Shown here in pieces: positions 13,106 to 25,827 of a DNA stretch of 64,000 nt (position 1 is its first letter; each line of letters starts with the position of its first letter). A model generated the notes under the pieces. That model did not search any database. It was not told the DNA's origin and saw only the letters and a program-made list of their open reading frames with translations. Location: assembly GCA_958299035.1 (NCBI GenBank), contig CATQJL010000316.1, forward strand, positions 46,931,585 through 46,995,584. The letters run 5' to 3'. Source of the stretch: Cylicocyclus nassatus (lineage: Eukaryota > Nematoda > Chromadorea > Rhabditida > Strongylidae). The translations under genes and the position numbers were made by a program.

Positions 13106-13800
13106 AGGTATTCTATCTTTTCTAGATCCCTTTTGCTCACAGAACAGTTCACACCCAGCTCGTCAGAGTGCATATGCAAAGAATATGTACACAAAGTCTG
13201 CATTATAGGCATCATTGAACGTATTCGTGGACAATTGGTTGACGTCATAAGTCAGCGTAGGATTTGCATCTTTTTGCGGCACTTTATGATAGTGCAAATA
13301 CACGTCATTGGCAACAATTAACAGAAAACTGAACTTTTGAAGCAATGTGGTGTTTCACTACCACGCAGAACAAATTTAGCTCACCTCTGACGATTTTGTA
13401 TATTGAGGGTCGAAGCTATTAGATATCCATAAATTGCTTAAAGTTATGATGTCCGATATTTGCTCAAGTTGAAAGCGATACATCATTTCTTTGAAAAAGG
13501 AATGAGCGCTCCGTGGGCGACAGCCGTTGTATAAATTCTACTGAACTTTAGAAATGCATAAAGCACAATATGCAATAGAGCAAAGCTCTACAAGACATCG
13601 ACCAGATTTACCCATAAGTCGTGATCTACTATATTTGGAAGCCAAAATCGGAAAGTGTTCAATGACCCCAAAAATCGGATGTTTGCCAAATCTTGCAAGC
13701 TTTCCACACATCCATGGCATAGTAGAAGCCTAGTGGAGTGCACGAGTGCAGTTGCAGGAATTGCTTCAATGAAGGTCAAGAAACAGACTAGATCAAGAAT

Positions 13801-15320
13801 AAAATGTCGCCTATTTGGGGGGTTTTTTGTGCTAAATGTGATATTTTTCTATGACGAGGATGCATATATGGATAAGGTCATCATAAATCTACCTCTTAAG
13901 TTTTGTACTTTACATACAGGGTGTCCCAAAAAATGTGCACACTGTTTGATTGCAAATGACTCTTTTGTGGTGAAGTGTTTCGAGAAGCTTTAGGTACCAT
14001 TTTGTAGAGCGAGGTTCAATTTAGATTTAAAGTGTAGAGCGGATCGCCGATCTCTCATTCTTACTATAGGATTACGGTAGAAACTTTGAAGAGGGTTGAG
14101 CCATGATAGGCCATATTTTGTTCCACAAAGAAGCCAAAACTACCTGAAAACTCTCAGTCTGGGCTAACTGGAGTTGCTGATTCTAAATGTGAAGTTTGTA
14201 ACTCTTCGTAATGCTTCGTTAAAAAATTATGCGAGGTAAGCAGTAGCAGACGTTTTTTAAGTGCTCCTAAAAAGTGCAGTCACACCGTTTAGAAAACTTC
14301 TCAACCTTGTAAAGAATTGGGTATTGAACTCAGGGTCCATAAAAACCGTATTACACAAATTTCCACATTTTTTTGAAAATTTTTGGAACGGCCGCTTTTT
14401 TCACACTGACACCATGTGTTTGAAGTTTCTACCGTAATCCTACAGTAATGGGGAGCGGTCGGTGATTCGCTCTATAACGTAAATCTAAGTTGAAGCCAGC
14501 TCTACAAAATGGTACCTAAAGTTTCTCTAAAGACTTCACTACGAGAGAGTTATTTACAATCAAACAGTGGGCACATTTTTTTGCAGGTGTCCTAAAAAAT
14601 GCCGCCTTTTTGGGGGTTTTTTGTGCTAAATATGATATTTTTCTATGACTAAAATGCATGTATGGCGTCTACTGTTTGATTGTTAATAAATCTTTTGTCA
14701 TGAAATTTTTCGAGGGGCTTCAGGACCATTTTGTAGAACAGGCTTTACCTTAGATTTACTTGAGCAAATTACCGTTTCTTTTCACTACCGTAAGATTACG
14801 GTAGGATCTTTGAAAAGCGTTTTACGTCATTGAGGGTCATATTTTGCTCCTGAGAAAGGACTAAATGTGCTGAAAACTTTCACAATAGGTTAATCGGAGT
14901 CGCTGATTTCAAATATGAAACTCGCAGTTCACCGTATTCCTTTCCTCGTAAGTTTTGCCAAATACACTGTAACAACCGATTTCCGATACTTGCCAAAAAT
15001 TTGATTACACCATTCAAAAAGCTCTATGAACGTGCTAAAAGTTTTGTAGTAACATCAGCAAGCATGAAAATCTTGTTGGGTAATTTTCCAGATTTTTTTT
15101 TGAGAAATTTTGTTCTGAGTCGCTTATCTCACAGTGGAGCTATGTCGTGCGAGTTCCTACCGCATCCTACAGTAATGAAGAAGGATCGATAATTCGCTTT
15201 ATGCTGAAATCTAAGTTGAAGCCAGCACTACAGAATGGTACCTCAATCTTCTCGAAAGATTCCTTAAGACAAGAGAGTTGTTGACAACCGAACAGTAGGT
15301 ACGTTTTTTGGGACACCTTG
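13801..15320. repeat. Tandem duplication (about 0.8 kb unit) carrying CAGGGTGTCCC foldback elements
   Basis: A 69 bp stretch beginning AAAATGTCGCC at 13801 recurs near-identically at 14597, so two units of about 0.8 kb lie head to tail. Unit 1 contains a foldback element that starts CAGGGTGTCCCAAAAAATGT at 13917 after TA and ends near 14592 (GCAGGTGTCCT). Unit 2 has lost its left terminus and ends GGACACCTTG at 15320 before TA. In each unit the inner arms carry ACTGTTTGATTG, GGTACCATTTTGTAG, ATTACGGTAG and their reverse complements. TA flanking suggests a Tc1/mariner-type target. There is no intact transposase frame. Confidence 0.7.
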
Positions 15321-15767
15321 TATACTTAAAACTTGCGCACAATTGTGCTTGCCAAGTCTCAGCATTATAGTTCACAACTATAGAAAAACAGCGAATGCAA
15401 CTGAATGTGTGTGGCCTTATATTGCATACTGTGCAAGTGGGAGGTTTGTAGACTTTTTCAACTTTGGGCTGAGATTCGATCTTTGAGGCTCTCCATATTC
15501 TTTTCTCGGGTTTTCGCTCAAGTCATTCAACAGATCGCGAACATTTGGTAAAATTTTGTGACCACGTCTTGGTCTATCAAATAATGCTCTCATGAGTTTT
15601 CATACTCAGGCTAATTAGCAGAAGAACCGCTCATTACTTCACCAACCTATGTTAAGGCTCATTAGCTAAAACAGAAATCTTATGGTTTGTTTGGCGACCT
15701 GCCTTTGGCATTTGAGTTTGAGTGAATTTTTATCGATGTCGTTCTTGTGCTAGCATCAACTATATTA
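15321..15767. other. No gene recognised
   Basis: Spacer between two repeats with nothing identifiable. Confidence 0.45.
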
Positions 15768-16074
15768 CTGAACTAGATGGCTTACCCGGCTCCGCCCGGC
15801 CCTGTCATTATTTTATTCGTAATCAGCATGCTCGATTACCCCCCTGTACCAACTCCCAGCCCCGTAGCTCAAATTTTGCAAAAACTCGATAAAATCGATA
15901 TCGATCGATGACGAAAAGAAGCCTATGACACCCGCCGGGGCCCGAAGTGTATGTGTGCCAAGTTTGGTCCGGATCGGTTCAGAAATGGAATTTTCTATTC
16001 GGAACATACGTACAGACATACAGACATACAGACAGACAGACAAACAACATTCAGCTTTATATATAAGATATGCG
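15768..16074. repeat. Dispersed unclassified repeat, CTAG..CTTACCCGGCTCCG family
   Basis: Starts near GATGGCTTACCCGGCTCCGC and ends in CAGACATACAGACAG repeats followed by TTTATATATAAGAT. Shared internal landmarks are AATCAGCATGCTCGATTAC, CCAGCCCCGTAGCTC, AAAATCGATATCGATCGATG and ATGTGTGCCAAGTTTGG. The same block recurs at 46066-46712, 47482-48064 and in diverged form at 59808-60692. The 93-residue reverse frame spanning it is a repeat by-product. I cannot assign a transposon class. Confidence 0.75.
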
Positions 16075-17001
16075 TGATAATAGTGGTCGAACAAATAGTG
16101 TAAGAAAACGACTACAAATGCTTAGTTTGATCTTGCTCAGCACAAATCCAAAACGGGATGAAAGCAGAGAATGATGTTTGAAAATGTAACAGATAAATCA
16201 GTCGCTTTCGTATGGAAATAATTCATTCAAAATTACAGTCACACAGCTGTGTATCATCCGTTGAAAATTTATCATACCTATTACGAGAACGTCAAATGAT
16301 TCATCATCACCAAAGAGTTTGGTTTTTACTTAGTTTTTCTACCCGATAAATCTCCGCACTTTGCTGCAAAACCTCAGCGTGGTCGCTGGCTGATCTTCAG
16401 TTACCCCACCCGCCTTACTGTACTTGCGGGAAATCCAGAGTGCAGGGAGTTACAATGAAATCCGTCGCAGTATATAAAAGGAAAGTTTGTGAACATTTTA
16501 CGGACTGGCTATATCTGTGTTCACTACCAATGCATTAAAAACATGGGCATTTTCTCATGATTGTGCGAAGAAAGACTAAATTTGACGCATTAACCTTTAG
16601 GAAGGGCTTTCATATAATCGGGGTCCGCACAACCATACTAATAAAATTGATTATGCTTCAGATTTAGTGACATAAAATTAGCTCTGCGAATTCTCCATGT
16701 ATTCTCGTATGCAGTCTCCCACAATAAAGTTTGCTTCCATAACTTCATTCTTTTTATATTAGACTGAAAGCCATTTGTATTCCATATTTATTTATTTATT
16801 TATTGCATAGGAAAGTTCCTATGTCAACATAAAACAACAATATCCTTGTAATCTAAAAGCTCCATAATCAATTCTACATATCGGATCATCCAAAACTAAA
16901 TTCCTGCTTGTAAAGACTAGGAGAAGGAAAACTTCTTTACCTCATCTGTCGCTCTCGTTGCTGCCCCTGTATAATCTACTAATTTTACTCATTTAGCTTA
17001 G
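16075..17001. promoter_or_regulatory. Upstream region of the first transporter gene
   Basis: The stretch holds a (TTTA)n tract at 16787-16803 and ends in a pyrimidine-rich TTTTACTCATTTAG just before the transporter start. That sequence could serve as a trans-splice (spliced leader) acceptor, as nematodes commonly use; this is an inference. No promoter element is identifiable. Confidence 0.3.
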
Positions 17002-19517
17002 ATGCCATCACTATCAATACACCTGCTTTCGCTTGCGCTATGTCTTTCCTCGGGATTCCAACAAGGCTATATAGCCTCTGTTCTTAACCAACCCTATCTT
17101 CAAATCGAAAACTTCATCAATGCGTCGTGGATTGAGAGAACGGATAAACCACTGCAAAGGGATATGCTGGTCAGTCTACAGTGAATTGTGCAGCTGGGTG
17201 ACGAGAAATTTCATTTCAGAACGTGCTGTGGTCCCTGCTGAACGTTTGCTTCCCGATAGCTACGATTTTTGGCCAGTTTCTGGCTGCATTCTTATGCAAA
17301 GCCATAGGAAGAAAAGGAACTGCACTTTTGGCCAGCTCCCTCTATATTCCTGGGGTGATGCTATGCGCGGCTACAAAGTATCTGCATCCGTACTTTGAAC
17401 TCATCTATCTTGGCCGGATCCTTTGGTGGGACTCGAACATTTTCTTTCTTCTTTCACTCGATAAATTTGCAGCTATTAAGGTCTCTCGCCAACGGGATAA
17501 ACAGTGTTAATGCAACTGTTTGGATCGTTGAATGTGCACCGCCTCAGATTCGGGGAAGAATGGCTGCGATGCAAGAATTTTTCATGGCAGCAGGTTAGGA
17601 TATCATTTTTACTTTCAACTAACATGTTTTTTCTGAAGTGAGTATTTTCACTACAGCGACCTACCCTCCACAATGGAGGTGTGCGAAAGTTTTGTGTAAG
17701 GGGCGACAGAAATTTTTTCCGAACATAGGGCAATGTGTCATATACGTACTCCTAGAAAATTTTCTTACACGGCTAATTTGAATTCTTGAGAGATTTACAA
17801 ATTAGCTCACTTAATTCCGAGTAAAAACAAGCAATTATGACTCACGTAGACAATCACTTGCAAATTTGCAACCTCTCTGCGACGGAGGTGAAGTTGGAAG
17901 GGAATATGCAGTGGAAATCCTAGAAACTGCAGGAGTTACAGCTCATTTCTCAAAACATTCACGAGAGTATTTTAGTGTCAACTTTTTTGATAAACAGCCT
18001 AAAGCTACTCAGTATCTTAAATATCGAAAGAGGCTACAAGTCAGCTGAAAAAGGCCAAATTTCCAAATACGAGCTATCACCGAAAATTAGTGCAGCACTC
18101 TTTTCAGGTGCTCTCATAACACAAGCGCTTGGAGTTCCTTTCTCAACTGATGAGCTTTGGCCGTATGTCTTCTTGCCAAACGTTCTTTTCGTGTCATTTT
18201 CAATGATGATGTTCGCCTTTGTATACGAGTCTCCCCAGTTCATCATGGAAAAGCAAGGAAATAAGGAAAAGGTATTGAATGGTCTTCTAAGCCCCCTTCA
18301 AAATTCGGAGGAATTTCAGGCCCGAGCATCTCTCGCTGCCTACCACGGGGTTGCCGTCGATGACGCTTCGATCGAGGCAGAACTCAAAATTTGTGAAGCT
18401 GGCCTGAGTAAGAAGAATGCAAAGACGAAGGTAACTTTTTGTCTCCGGCGCTTGAGCTTCACAGCAATATTAATTTCAGGGGGAAGACTGTCCCATAAAA
18501 ACGGAGCACGATTCGATCACCGTGATTTTTATGCCCTGGAAGGCAAGTGATGCGACTTCGCGAGTTATACGACAAGCGGCTTGGCTTGGAGTGATGGTGA
18601 AGGTATGGAGCATAAGAATATCCGTTGAAGTCAGAAAAAAATCCTTTGCAGATTGCTTATGTGTTTACTGGTGCGCGATGTTTACGAGCGTTCAGCACGT
18701 ATGTTCTCTACGGTTTGGGTGGATGGAGTTTCCAAGGCGCTCTCTACGGATCATTCATCACAAGTATGTTAAGCCCAAGACTCTCCATGGTTTGTATATG
18801 TCTTCTTTAGGCAAATGAAACAATTGTTTAGGTCTTCTCAGGCTTCCCTTTACCCTCATTCCGGTATTTCTCGTGGATCGGCTAGGCCGACGACCCTTGA
18901 TGATCTCATCAACGGCTGTGTCGATTCTTTCACTGCTTACAATGATAGTTGCTATCAACCTTGGCCCTAACTTTAAGGTCTGTTTTTCTCATAATTATTC
19001 CCTAATTACTCTCAGTATTCCCTAATTACTCTCAGTCTCAGTAAGACCTTATTTTGTAGGTAGCTAGTCTCATCGGCCTTTCCGTGCTGTTGCTAATCAC
19101 CGCCTGTGGAATCGGCTCAGTGTCGAGATTCTATGCTGCCGAATTGGTGCCAAGAAACCTTCTTATATCTTCTGTTTCGATTCTAACTATTTTTGAAGCA
19201 CTGACGAAAATCGGCGTGGAATTTGCTTGGTACCCCATCGCCAATATTGTAAGTTATCCTGTGAAAATCAATTTTTGTGCCGAAATGTGACGAAGTCATT
19301 CAGATTGGCGCTCAATCACTTCTTATGTTTCTGATTCCTTCTGCAGTTTTCCTCGCTCTGATGTGGGCATTCTGTCCGGAGACAAGCAGGAAAACAGTCA
19401 ATGAGGTGGGCAAGACTTTCTTACAGTTTCAAAGTGCCGCTCCAAAGATTCAAACCTTTGCAGGTTCTCAACGAAGTCGCCATTAGAAAGAATCTAAAAG
19501 TCTCCTTTCCATTGTGA
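17002..19517 (+). CDS. SLC2A/GLUT-like sugar transporter, paralogue 1 (495 aa, 11 exons)
   Basis: A 12-helix facilitative transporter of the major facilitator superfamily, expected in a membrane. Exons: 17002-17169, 17220-17425, 17481-17593, 18108-18271, 18320-18430, 18480-18602, 18652-18763, 18832-18977, 19060-19248, 19304-19405, 19464-19517; phases join without a stop. Family marks seen: GRK at residues 86-88, glutamate 142 with RG at 149-150, YESPQ at 202-206 (canonical PESPR), VDRLGRR at 347-353, ELVPR at 409-413 and PETSR at 469-473 (canonical PETKG). A cytosolic loop rich in E and K covers about 217-260. The start ATG opens directly into helix 1, so the N-terminus is short. The helix-7 sequence QQLSGIN of GLUTs is absent (here TGARCLRAFSTYV, 301-313) and the helix-10 tryptophan region is altered, so glucose transport should not be assumed. 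It is the tandem partner of the gene at 25828. Confidence 0.9.
18272..18319 (+). other. 48 bp intron 4, in frame and stop-free
   Basis: GTATTG ... TTTCAG separates two exons at exactly the position where paralogue 2 has a 3.7 kb intron. Its length is a multiple of three and it has no stop, so unspliced RNA would add 16 residues to the cytosolic loop (residues after 217). I favour splicing because the paralogue protein lacks these residues. Confidence 0.7.
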
Positions 19518-20715
19518 GAATTCAAGACAATGAATTCTTATCCAATATGCACGAATTTTTTTCAACTGTACATAGCCACTGTCAATTATGTACATTTTCT
19601 CATGTTCCCAAGACTAAGCGTTTCCAACGTTCTGTCGTTTTATACATCTCACTGTCATTTCGGGTTGCTTCTTTCTGATAAATGTATTTCTACATGGTTT
19701 TGCTGGCCGACTGTTGCGACACAAATTTGTAAACTGTGGAATAATTGTATAGTGCTGATGCACATAAAACAAGTGATCTATTCTGTACACATGCCAGAGT
19801 TTCTCAAATGGTCGCTTCATGAGGATATCACTTCAAACAGTAATTCAGATACCTTTTGCAAAAATTTCGCAGTTTCTTGTTTTTGTGAGTTCACGAACAA
19901 TTTTTTTGTAAAGTTCAGCTACGCTCTGAAGTGTTGTAGCCGAACTTCCGAGCAGATTACTTAGAAGGAAAGGAAGGTTCGTCGAAATGGCCTTCTAATG
20001 AGAAATGTATACCTCCAAAATTATGAAACGCTGATTGAAAATCTACTTTCTTATCTGCTGCGGGTTTCTAGAAAGGTATGAAGGTTCAAACCAAAGTAAA
20101 CCGACAATCATTCAAGTCCTAGGAAAGATGTCATAACAAATTTTATCCTGCACATTCATATTTTCCTCATACAACCCTTCATAAGTCCTTGCTTAGCAAC
20201 TCGCAGCAGATAAGAAAGTATATCTGGAATTCGCGTTTCAAACCTTTCAAGATGGTGTTTATATCATATTAAAAGGCCACTTCGACCAATCTTCCTATCC
20301 TTGTTAGCACTTTCATGAAACAGCTATTTGTCAAAGGTCCTTGCTAATCAGCATTTCTAGCATGTTCAATGATCTAAAATATGCGGGTGCACTCGGCTAA
20401 ATTTAGAACGGGACGGCTCAAATTATACGATCTCTTTGAACTCTAAACTGACAAAATATTTACGCCCGGTTTCTTTTCCGGGTCACATAATAACATAAGT
20501 ACACAGTATCTCTTAATTTCTCTCAATTGGCTGCATTCGTAAGGATCATAAGTCTTTGAACTCATGGCGTCACTTCCTTTGTCTCGAAAACTTCCCGCAG
20601 CTGCCAAAAATAGCATCTTATCCAGAAGTAATCGATTTTTGTAATCGTATGAAAAATTCCAGTTGGCTATAAACTGCCTTGTTCCCATGCAGTATTGCAG
20701 TATGATCCCCTCTAA
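19518..20715. repeat. 3' flank of transporter 1, present as an inverted duplicate at 50.5-53.8 kb
   Basis: The reverse complement of this stretch aligns in order with 50530-53785. Shared blocks include ATACATTTATCAGAAAGAAGC, CTCTGGCATGTGTACAGAAT, GAAATGCTGATTAGCAAGGA and TGTGTACTTATGTTATTATG. The duplicate starts inside the last transporter exon. A local hairpin (TTTCCTTCAAAAA/TTTTTGAAGGAAA) lies just beyond at 20757-20820. An 81-residue reverse frame at 20443-20688 lies within the duplicated block. Confidence 0.75.
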
Positions 20716-20821
20716 AACAATAATTCTCTTATGCTAACTTTCATGTTCACAGATAATTTCCTTCAAAAATATTTTTCTGTCAAAATTTATTTTGAAAGAA
20801 AAAAGTTTTTGAAGGAAATTA

Positions 20822-22386
20822 TTACATTAGCAAAGAATATGTTAAGAAAAAGTTGAAATCGTACTATATGAAACTGTGATTATACTGAAGCAAAACTTTT
20901 GTATGCAGGTGCGTTTTGGGAAAGAAATCCTGTAGTGGTTTGTCTTCTGCGCTCAACGATCGGAGGCCCACCTACGCAGATGTGGACGTTCGTTCCCAGA
21001 ATAAACATCAAGTGAGAAGTGATAAACACTTGGTCGAGCAGCATTACCGTCCAGTCTACCATATCTTTGGCGGTAGTGAGCTTGATTACAATGATTTGAA
21101 AATGGAAAATGTAGCACTACAAGCGAAGCATGGGAATCATGGCAGAGCCGAACTAAGATGTAGGACTTATAGCCACATTTATAAAGGATTCTCCGTAGTA
21201 GGTCAAATGGGTAAGCACATTCGATTCAATGGCTCAAAAGCATAAGTCGATGAGGCTTGAGTGAGGTTGAAGGTGAACCATGAATAGCTTGTGATTATTC
21301 TTATAGGTGAACCATGAGAAATTTTGAGAGATATCGCTTTCAGATTGAGTTAGAAATTGATTCACCCATGGCAAAGTGTGTTGATACCTTCTCGACCAGG
21401 CCATATTTTCAATTTTTGTAATTCTGCTTTTTTGGACTGCTGTATAGAACGTCAAAGGTTACTGTACATCGGTGTAGGTCGTGTGATCCAAAGCACAGAA
21501 GTTTTTTATATTCAAGATCGCTAGTTTCTTGAAGTACTCTGATGTGCTTGATTTCCTTTGTGAATTAATCTCAAGAAGTTTCAACATTTTGACGGTTTCG
21601 CTACGGTAAATACGTCGCGATGGAAAAATTTATCGCAATCAGTTACTCAATGATTAAGAGAGCAATTGCAGTAATTGGTTAGAGCTCTGCCTAGATATCT
21701 CCAAACTGCCGAAATCGCATGAATTCTATGGTAAATTTGCAAAGACTAGAGCACTAGACTAGACTAGACTAGACTAGACTAGAGACGAAAAACAGGTCCT
21801 CGGAGGGAGATGTTGTCCTGAAGATGTTGAATAAGCCTTTTCCTGTATGTTTATACCATTATCCTGAACTTGAGCATGATTAGAGAAATGCTTCGCTGAA
21901 TTGTGTCATACCAAAAATGCAAAACTTAAATTCACTAAGCAGATGCGTGCGAAGCATATATGAATATATAAATTTCTAGATTAGTCATACTAAAGAACTA
22001 CTCTTAGTCACAGATGTGGTGTGTTCGCACACCATGCGTAGCAATTCATCATAGGCGTTTTGCCCGATTGTTATGACGAATGAAAGTACATGATTTTAGA
22101 TATTGGTGGAAAGCTTGAACACAAAGATCAAACGCGCTCTTGCACTCATTCTTTCTTGAACACAACTGCAAAAGGTCTTGAAAAACCAGCATTCTAAATG
22201 TCGAGGCCGTATTCCATATACCTGTACAGGCAACTCAAAAACGACCGATGGCAACTCAACACGTTCAAGTGGAAAAGATCTCGTTCAAGAACCCTTGGTC
22301 GGCAAATACGATGAGCTTTTTGTCGAAGCAAGAACACTGAGGAGATATATTACAAATTTGGTCGACGCAAGAACAGTGGGGAAATA
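20822..22386. other. No gene recognised; short tandem repeat
   Basis: A tandem (ACTAG)n tract of about six units lies at 21753-21783. A forward frame of 109 residues at 20916-21245 has no family I recognise and no supporting splice structure. Near 22290-22385 a short direct duplication (GTCGAAGCAAGAACACTGAG / GTCGACGCAAGAACAGTGGG) occurs. Confidence 0.4.
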
Positions 22387-22388
22387 TA

Positions 22389-22826
22389 TTAGGTTGGGCC
22401 GATTCTGTAGCACCATTTTCAAAAAATCGTAGCTTGCTTCTGTCACGATAGTCTTGCATGGAAAAATATAACTAGAAAGAGTAGCTCATGCACTTTCTAA
22501 TGACGCCTTGTCTGCTATCTTCTGTTGCAGAGATAAAAATTGGAAAAGGAAATCACTTCAGGTTTGGAATTTTGAGGCAAACTCGCTAAAAATTCCAAAA
22601 CTGTGCCATAAAATCCAAATAGCCGGTATTCTAGGATTTTTTAATTCCCTCTTTTTAGCTAAGCAAGATTTACGTTAATCTCTTCTTAGAAAAATTATGA
22701 TTTTCTAGGCGTCATTAGAATGTACATGAGCTACTCTTCTAATGGTATTTTCATGCGAGACTATCGTGACAGAAGCAAGCTACGATTTTTTGAAAATGGT
22801 GCGACAGAACTCTTGGTTCAACCTAA
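22389..22826. mobile_element. Mariner-like foldback element, TA target, about 438 bp
   Basis: The left end TTAGGTTGGGCCGATTC and right end CTTGGTTCAACCTAA are inverted, each flanked by TA (22387-22388 and 22827-22828). Arms pair over at least 130 bases (for example TTTTTGAAAATGGTGC and its complement, CGTAGCTTGCTTCTGTCACG and its complement). No coding capacity. Confidence 0.75.
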
Positions 22827-22828
22827 TA

Positions 22829-25827
22829 ACAGTGGAAAACGATAACACTACCAGTTCTCAATGCTCCCGTCATGAACTTCAAATATTCAACTGCAAAAGA
22901 GAATCAGACAGGATGTTGCGAAAAGGTTCGGTGGAATGAACGTAACATGATTGAACCATTGAAATGCTATAAAAGCTAACAACCTCCAAAGCAGTTTTGA
23001 CAAATCAATTTTTTTTCAATTTCAGCCAATTGATGAACCTTACGTAATGGAACAATTAAATTAGGTATGATTTTAGGCAGTAGAATGCCACTAGCAGAAC
23101 TTTTTTGCCAATGTTTTTTATGGGTATTACAGTGCAAGCTACCAGATACAGTCACTGGTCCCGTGTCTCCTCCTTGAAAAAAGTGACTCAAATTATCTAG
23201 CTGATATAAAGAAAACACGTATACCGCCTTACATCCTATCATTTGGATGCGATCATCGGATCCAATAAGGGCGGTTGCGAAGCAAATGCGTTCGTTCAGC
23301 AGCTTTCTTCCGTATATTATCCCTAGTCTGTTGCATTTTTGCTTATTTGAAAAGGTGAGCAGTTAGGTTACCCAGGGATTTTTTCTTCTTGCATGTAATG
23401 CATTGTTGAATGATGTGCTAGAATTGTGAGCTAGCCTTTTCAGACATTCATTGTTGAAGTCGTACCTATTGTAGTATGAGATAAACTTATTAAAAGGTCC
23501 AGGATTCTCGTACATAGTGCAAGAGTTGATCTTGTGGTCGGATATATAATGTATATGTGAGCAAAACTGAGATCTTTCGCCTTTGCTTACAATTGAAGCT
23601 AACGAACGTTTGATCTCGTACTACTGGTCTTTTCGCAAAGCGAATGGCGCTACATGCTGCAAGTTCCTACCGTAATCCTACAGTAATGGAGATGGATTGG
23701 TGAATTGCTTCAGGCTATAAATTTAAATTGAAGCCAGTTCTACAGATTGATAAAGAGGTCGGCAAAAGACTCCTTGGAAGAGAGATATTATCGGTTAACT
23801 GTACATACTTTTGTTACAGTGTAATGAATCTCTATTCTCTACTAATCATGAACAGATCCATCAAAACAATTTGCAATTGTGCAAGAAACAGCCATGTTGA
23901 TCACAGCAAATCAACGAAACTCTACAGTACTGATGACGTTTGCGTGCGGCTGTCTAGATGTCTGGTCTGCGGTATTAATGCCACTGAAGCTCTGGTAACA
24001 GTTCAATCACAAATCGAAGATTAATCCAATGATCGCGTGATAATTCAGAACTACGGCGAGACGGGCAAACTGTACCTTATTTGCGTGCCATTGCGCCCCC
24101 GTCCGAATGAAAGGCTTAAGCTAGTACTATAAATTGCTGCGCCAATGAGACTGCGACACTCTCCTAATCCCTTAATTCCCGTTAAAAACAGGTACTGTGT
24201 CTATTAATGGATTGGCCTTATAACATGTACCACACAATAGCACTATAATATATTCAATCATCTAGACAGGAACTATTCAAGCTAGCTTATATTAGGTTGA
24301 GAAGAAAAGAATGTCGCTTTTTTGGATTTTTCTTCAGCTGAATTGAAGTTTGCCAAGAGCTAGAGCACATCCAAGACCAATCTTTTATAGTTTGAGTTTC
24401 GAAGGTTTGTAGTACACCACGACATATATGAGAGGAGCTCAAGACTATTGGGCGCGGAGTTCGCAATTTTTTAAAATTTCTTCTTGTTTTCTAAGCATAA
24501 AAATATATAGCAAGCTAGCGAAGGGTAAGTGCACATGTTTGTTACATGAGTAAGTGAGAGGTTCGTAGGATTGGGGCGAAGATCCAATTTTTAACATCGT
24601 GAGTTGTTCCCATGCTTTGGTATACTTTGCGTAAATCACGACTTCTGCCAAGGTTCGAAAGGTAATCCTGTAGCGTTTCCTTTGCTCCATCGGATGCTAC
24701 CCTTCACATATTTTTTGTATTCGTCTTATTGTTTGCTATGAATATCGGCATTCTTTTCTTTCCAACTCTATAAAATGGGACAACTAGATAACTAGATCAA
24801 AATAGTGCTTCATCAAAATTCCACAAATGGAAAATGTTTCATGCAGCAGCACTCTGCACTTTTTTCATGCACTACCCTCTGGAACTCTAGCCAAGTTCTC
24901 TTATGCAATTTTTATCTGAGAAGTCCAACGAAAAGCTGCTAACAATGAAAAACATGTTTTCAAATTACTGGAATATCTTTTTCCAACTGTACCAGGGTCG
25001 CTTTTTTTCGCATACACTAGGGAAATCACTAAAATTGGAATGGTCTTTTTTTCGTTTGCAAAGCACTGCACAGTAGTTTGACCGCCTCGCTGAAATGACG
25101 TCAGTCACTGGCCAAGGACTGATGCACTTCCTGTTTGATAGACACTCAGAATTCTTGTTTGAGTTCACTTTTTCTTCACAAGGGTACAAAACTTGTCTTG
25201 CAATCTGTTTGCATAACCTACCATTTCAGTTTTTCTTCGTTTTCCGGTGTCTAGGATCCGACAAATTGTTACGACAAGATATCGATCTAAACTATGTCAT
25301 CGACTTACTTAACGCATCCACTTCGAAAAGATTTCTCGTCTGTGCTACGCTGTAATACTATAATTTATTTCTGAAAATGTAAGAAGTTTTTTCAATGTAA
25401 AAATACCCGATAATGTGCTAAAGTATATTAGACCTTTTCTGGAATGTGTTTTTGTCACTGTCAACTTTGATAATGTTTGAAATGTCTGCAATGAATTACT
25501 CCAGAAACAACGCATCCATCAAGTTACTTTGAAGATCGAGAAAAAAGACAAGTATTTCTTACTTCTAATAATACTGTAAAAAGCGCCATTAGAGCAGTAG
25601 AACTCAGATCAAAAAGGACTTGTGAGTGCGATTCTACAGCAAGATCCATGAGGTATTTGGATTGCTAAAATGAACACTACGACTTTTGATCTTCTAAAGT
25701 CAAGTGCAAACGCCCAGGTGATCTAATGACTTGCTAGCCAACGTTCTTGTTCATTCGACTCAATCAATTTCTTTCTCACATGCTTCTAGATAATCAATTT
25801 TCCTCCTATCGATTATAATACTTTAGG
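22829..25827. other. Intergenic; partial repeats only
   Basis: A right-hand fragment of the CAGGGTGTCCC family lies at about 23660-23810 (CCTACCGTAATCCTACAG, then GAAGCCAGTTCTACAGA). A lone mariner-like left end ATTAGGTTGAGAAG lies at 24291 with no partner seen. The interval 25200-25355 has an acceptor-like TTTCAG followed by an open frame of about 45 codons that I cannot place in any gene. The last 100 bases are the upstream region of transporter 2. Confidence 0.4.

Noticed and set aside
20443..20688. Small reverse-strand peptide conserved in the 50.7 kb duplicate (REI.RYCVLMLLC)
   Set aside because: It looked like a conserved exon, but the similarity extends far beyond it through the whole duplicated 3' flank. 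Amino-acid-changing differences are as common as silent ones, and the second copy has a frameshift.
21753..21783. Short regular repeats considered as a CRISPR array
   Set aside because: The units are contiguous 5-mers without spacers; this is a microsatellite in a eukaryotic genome.
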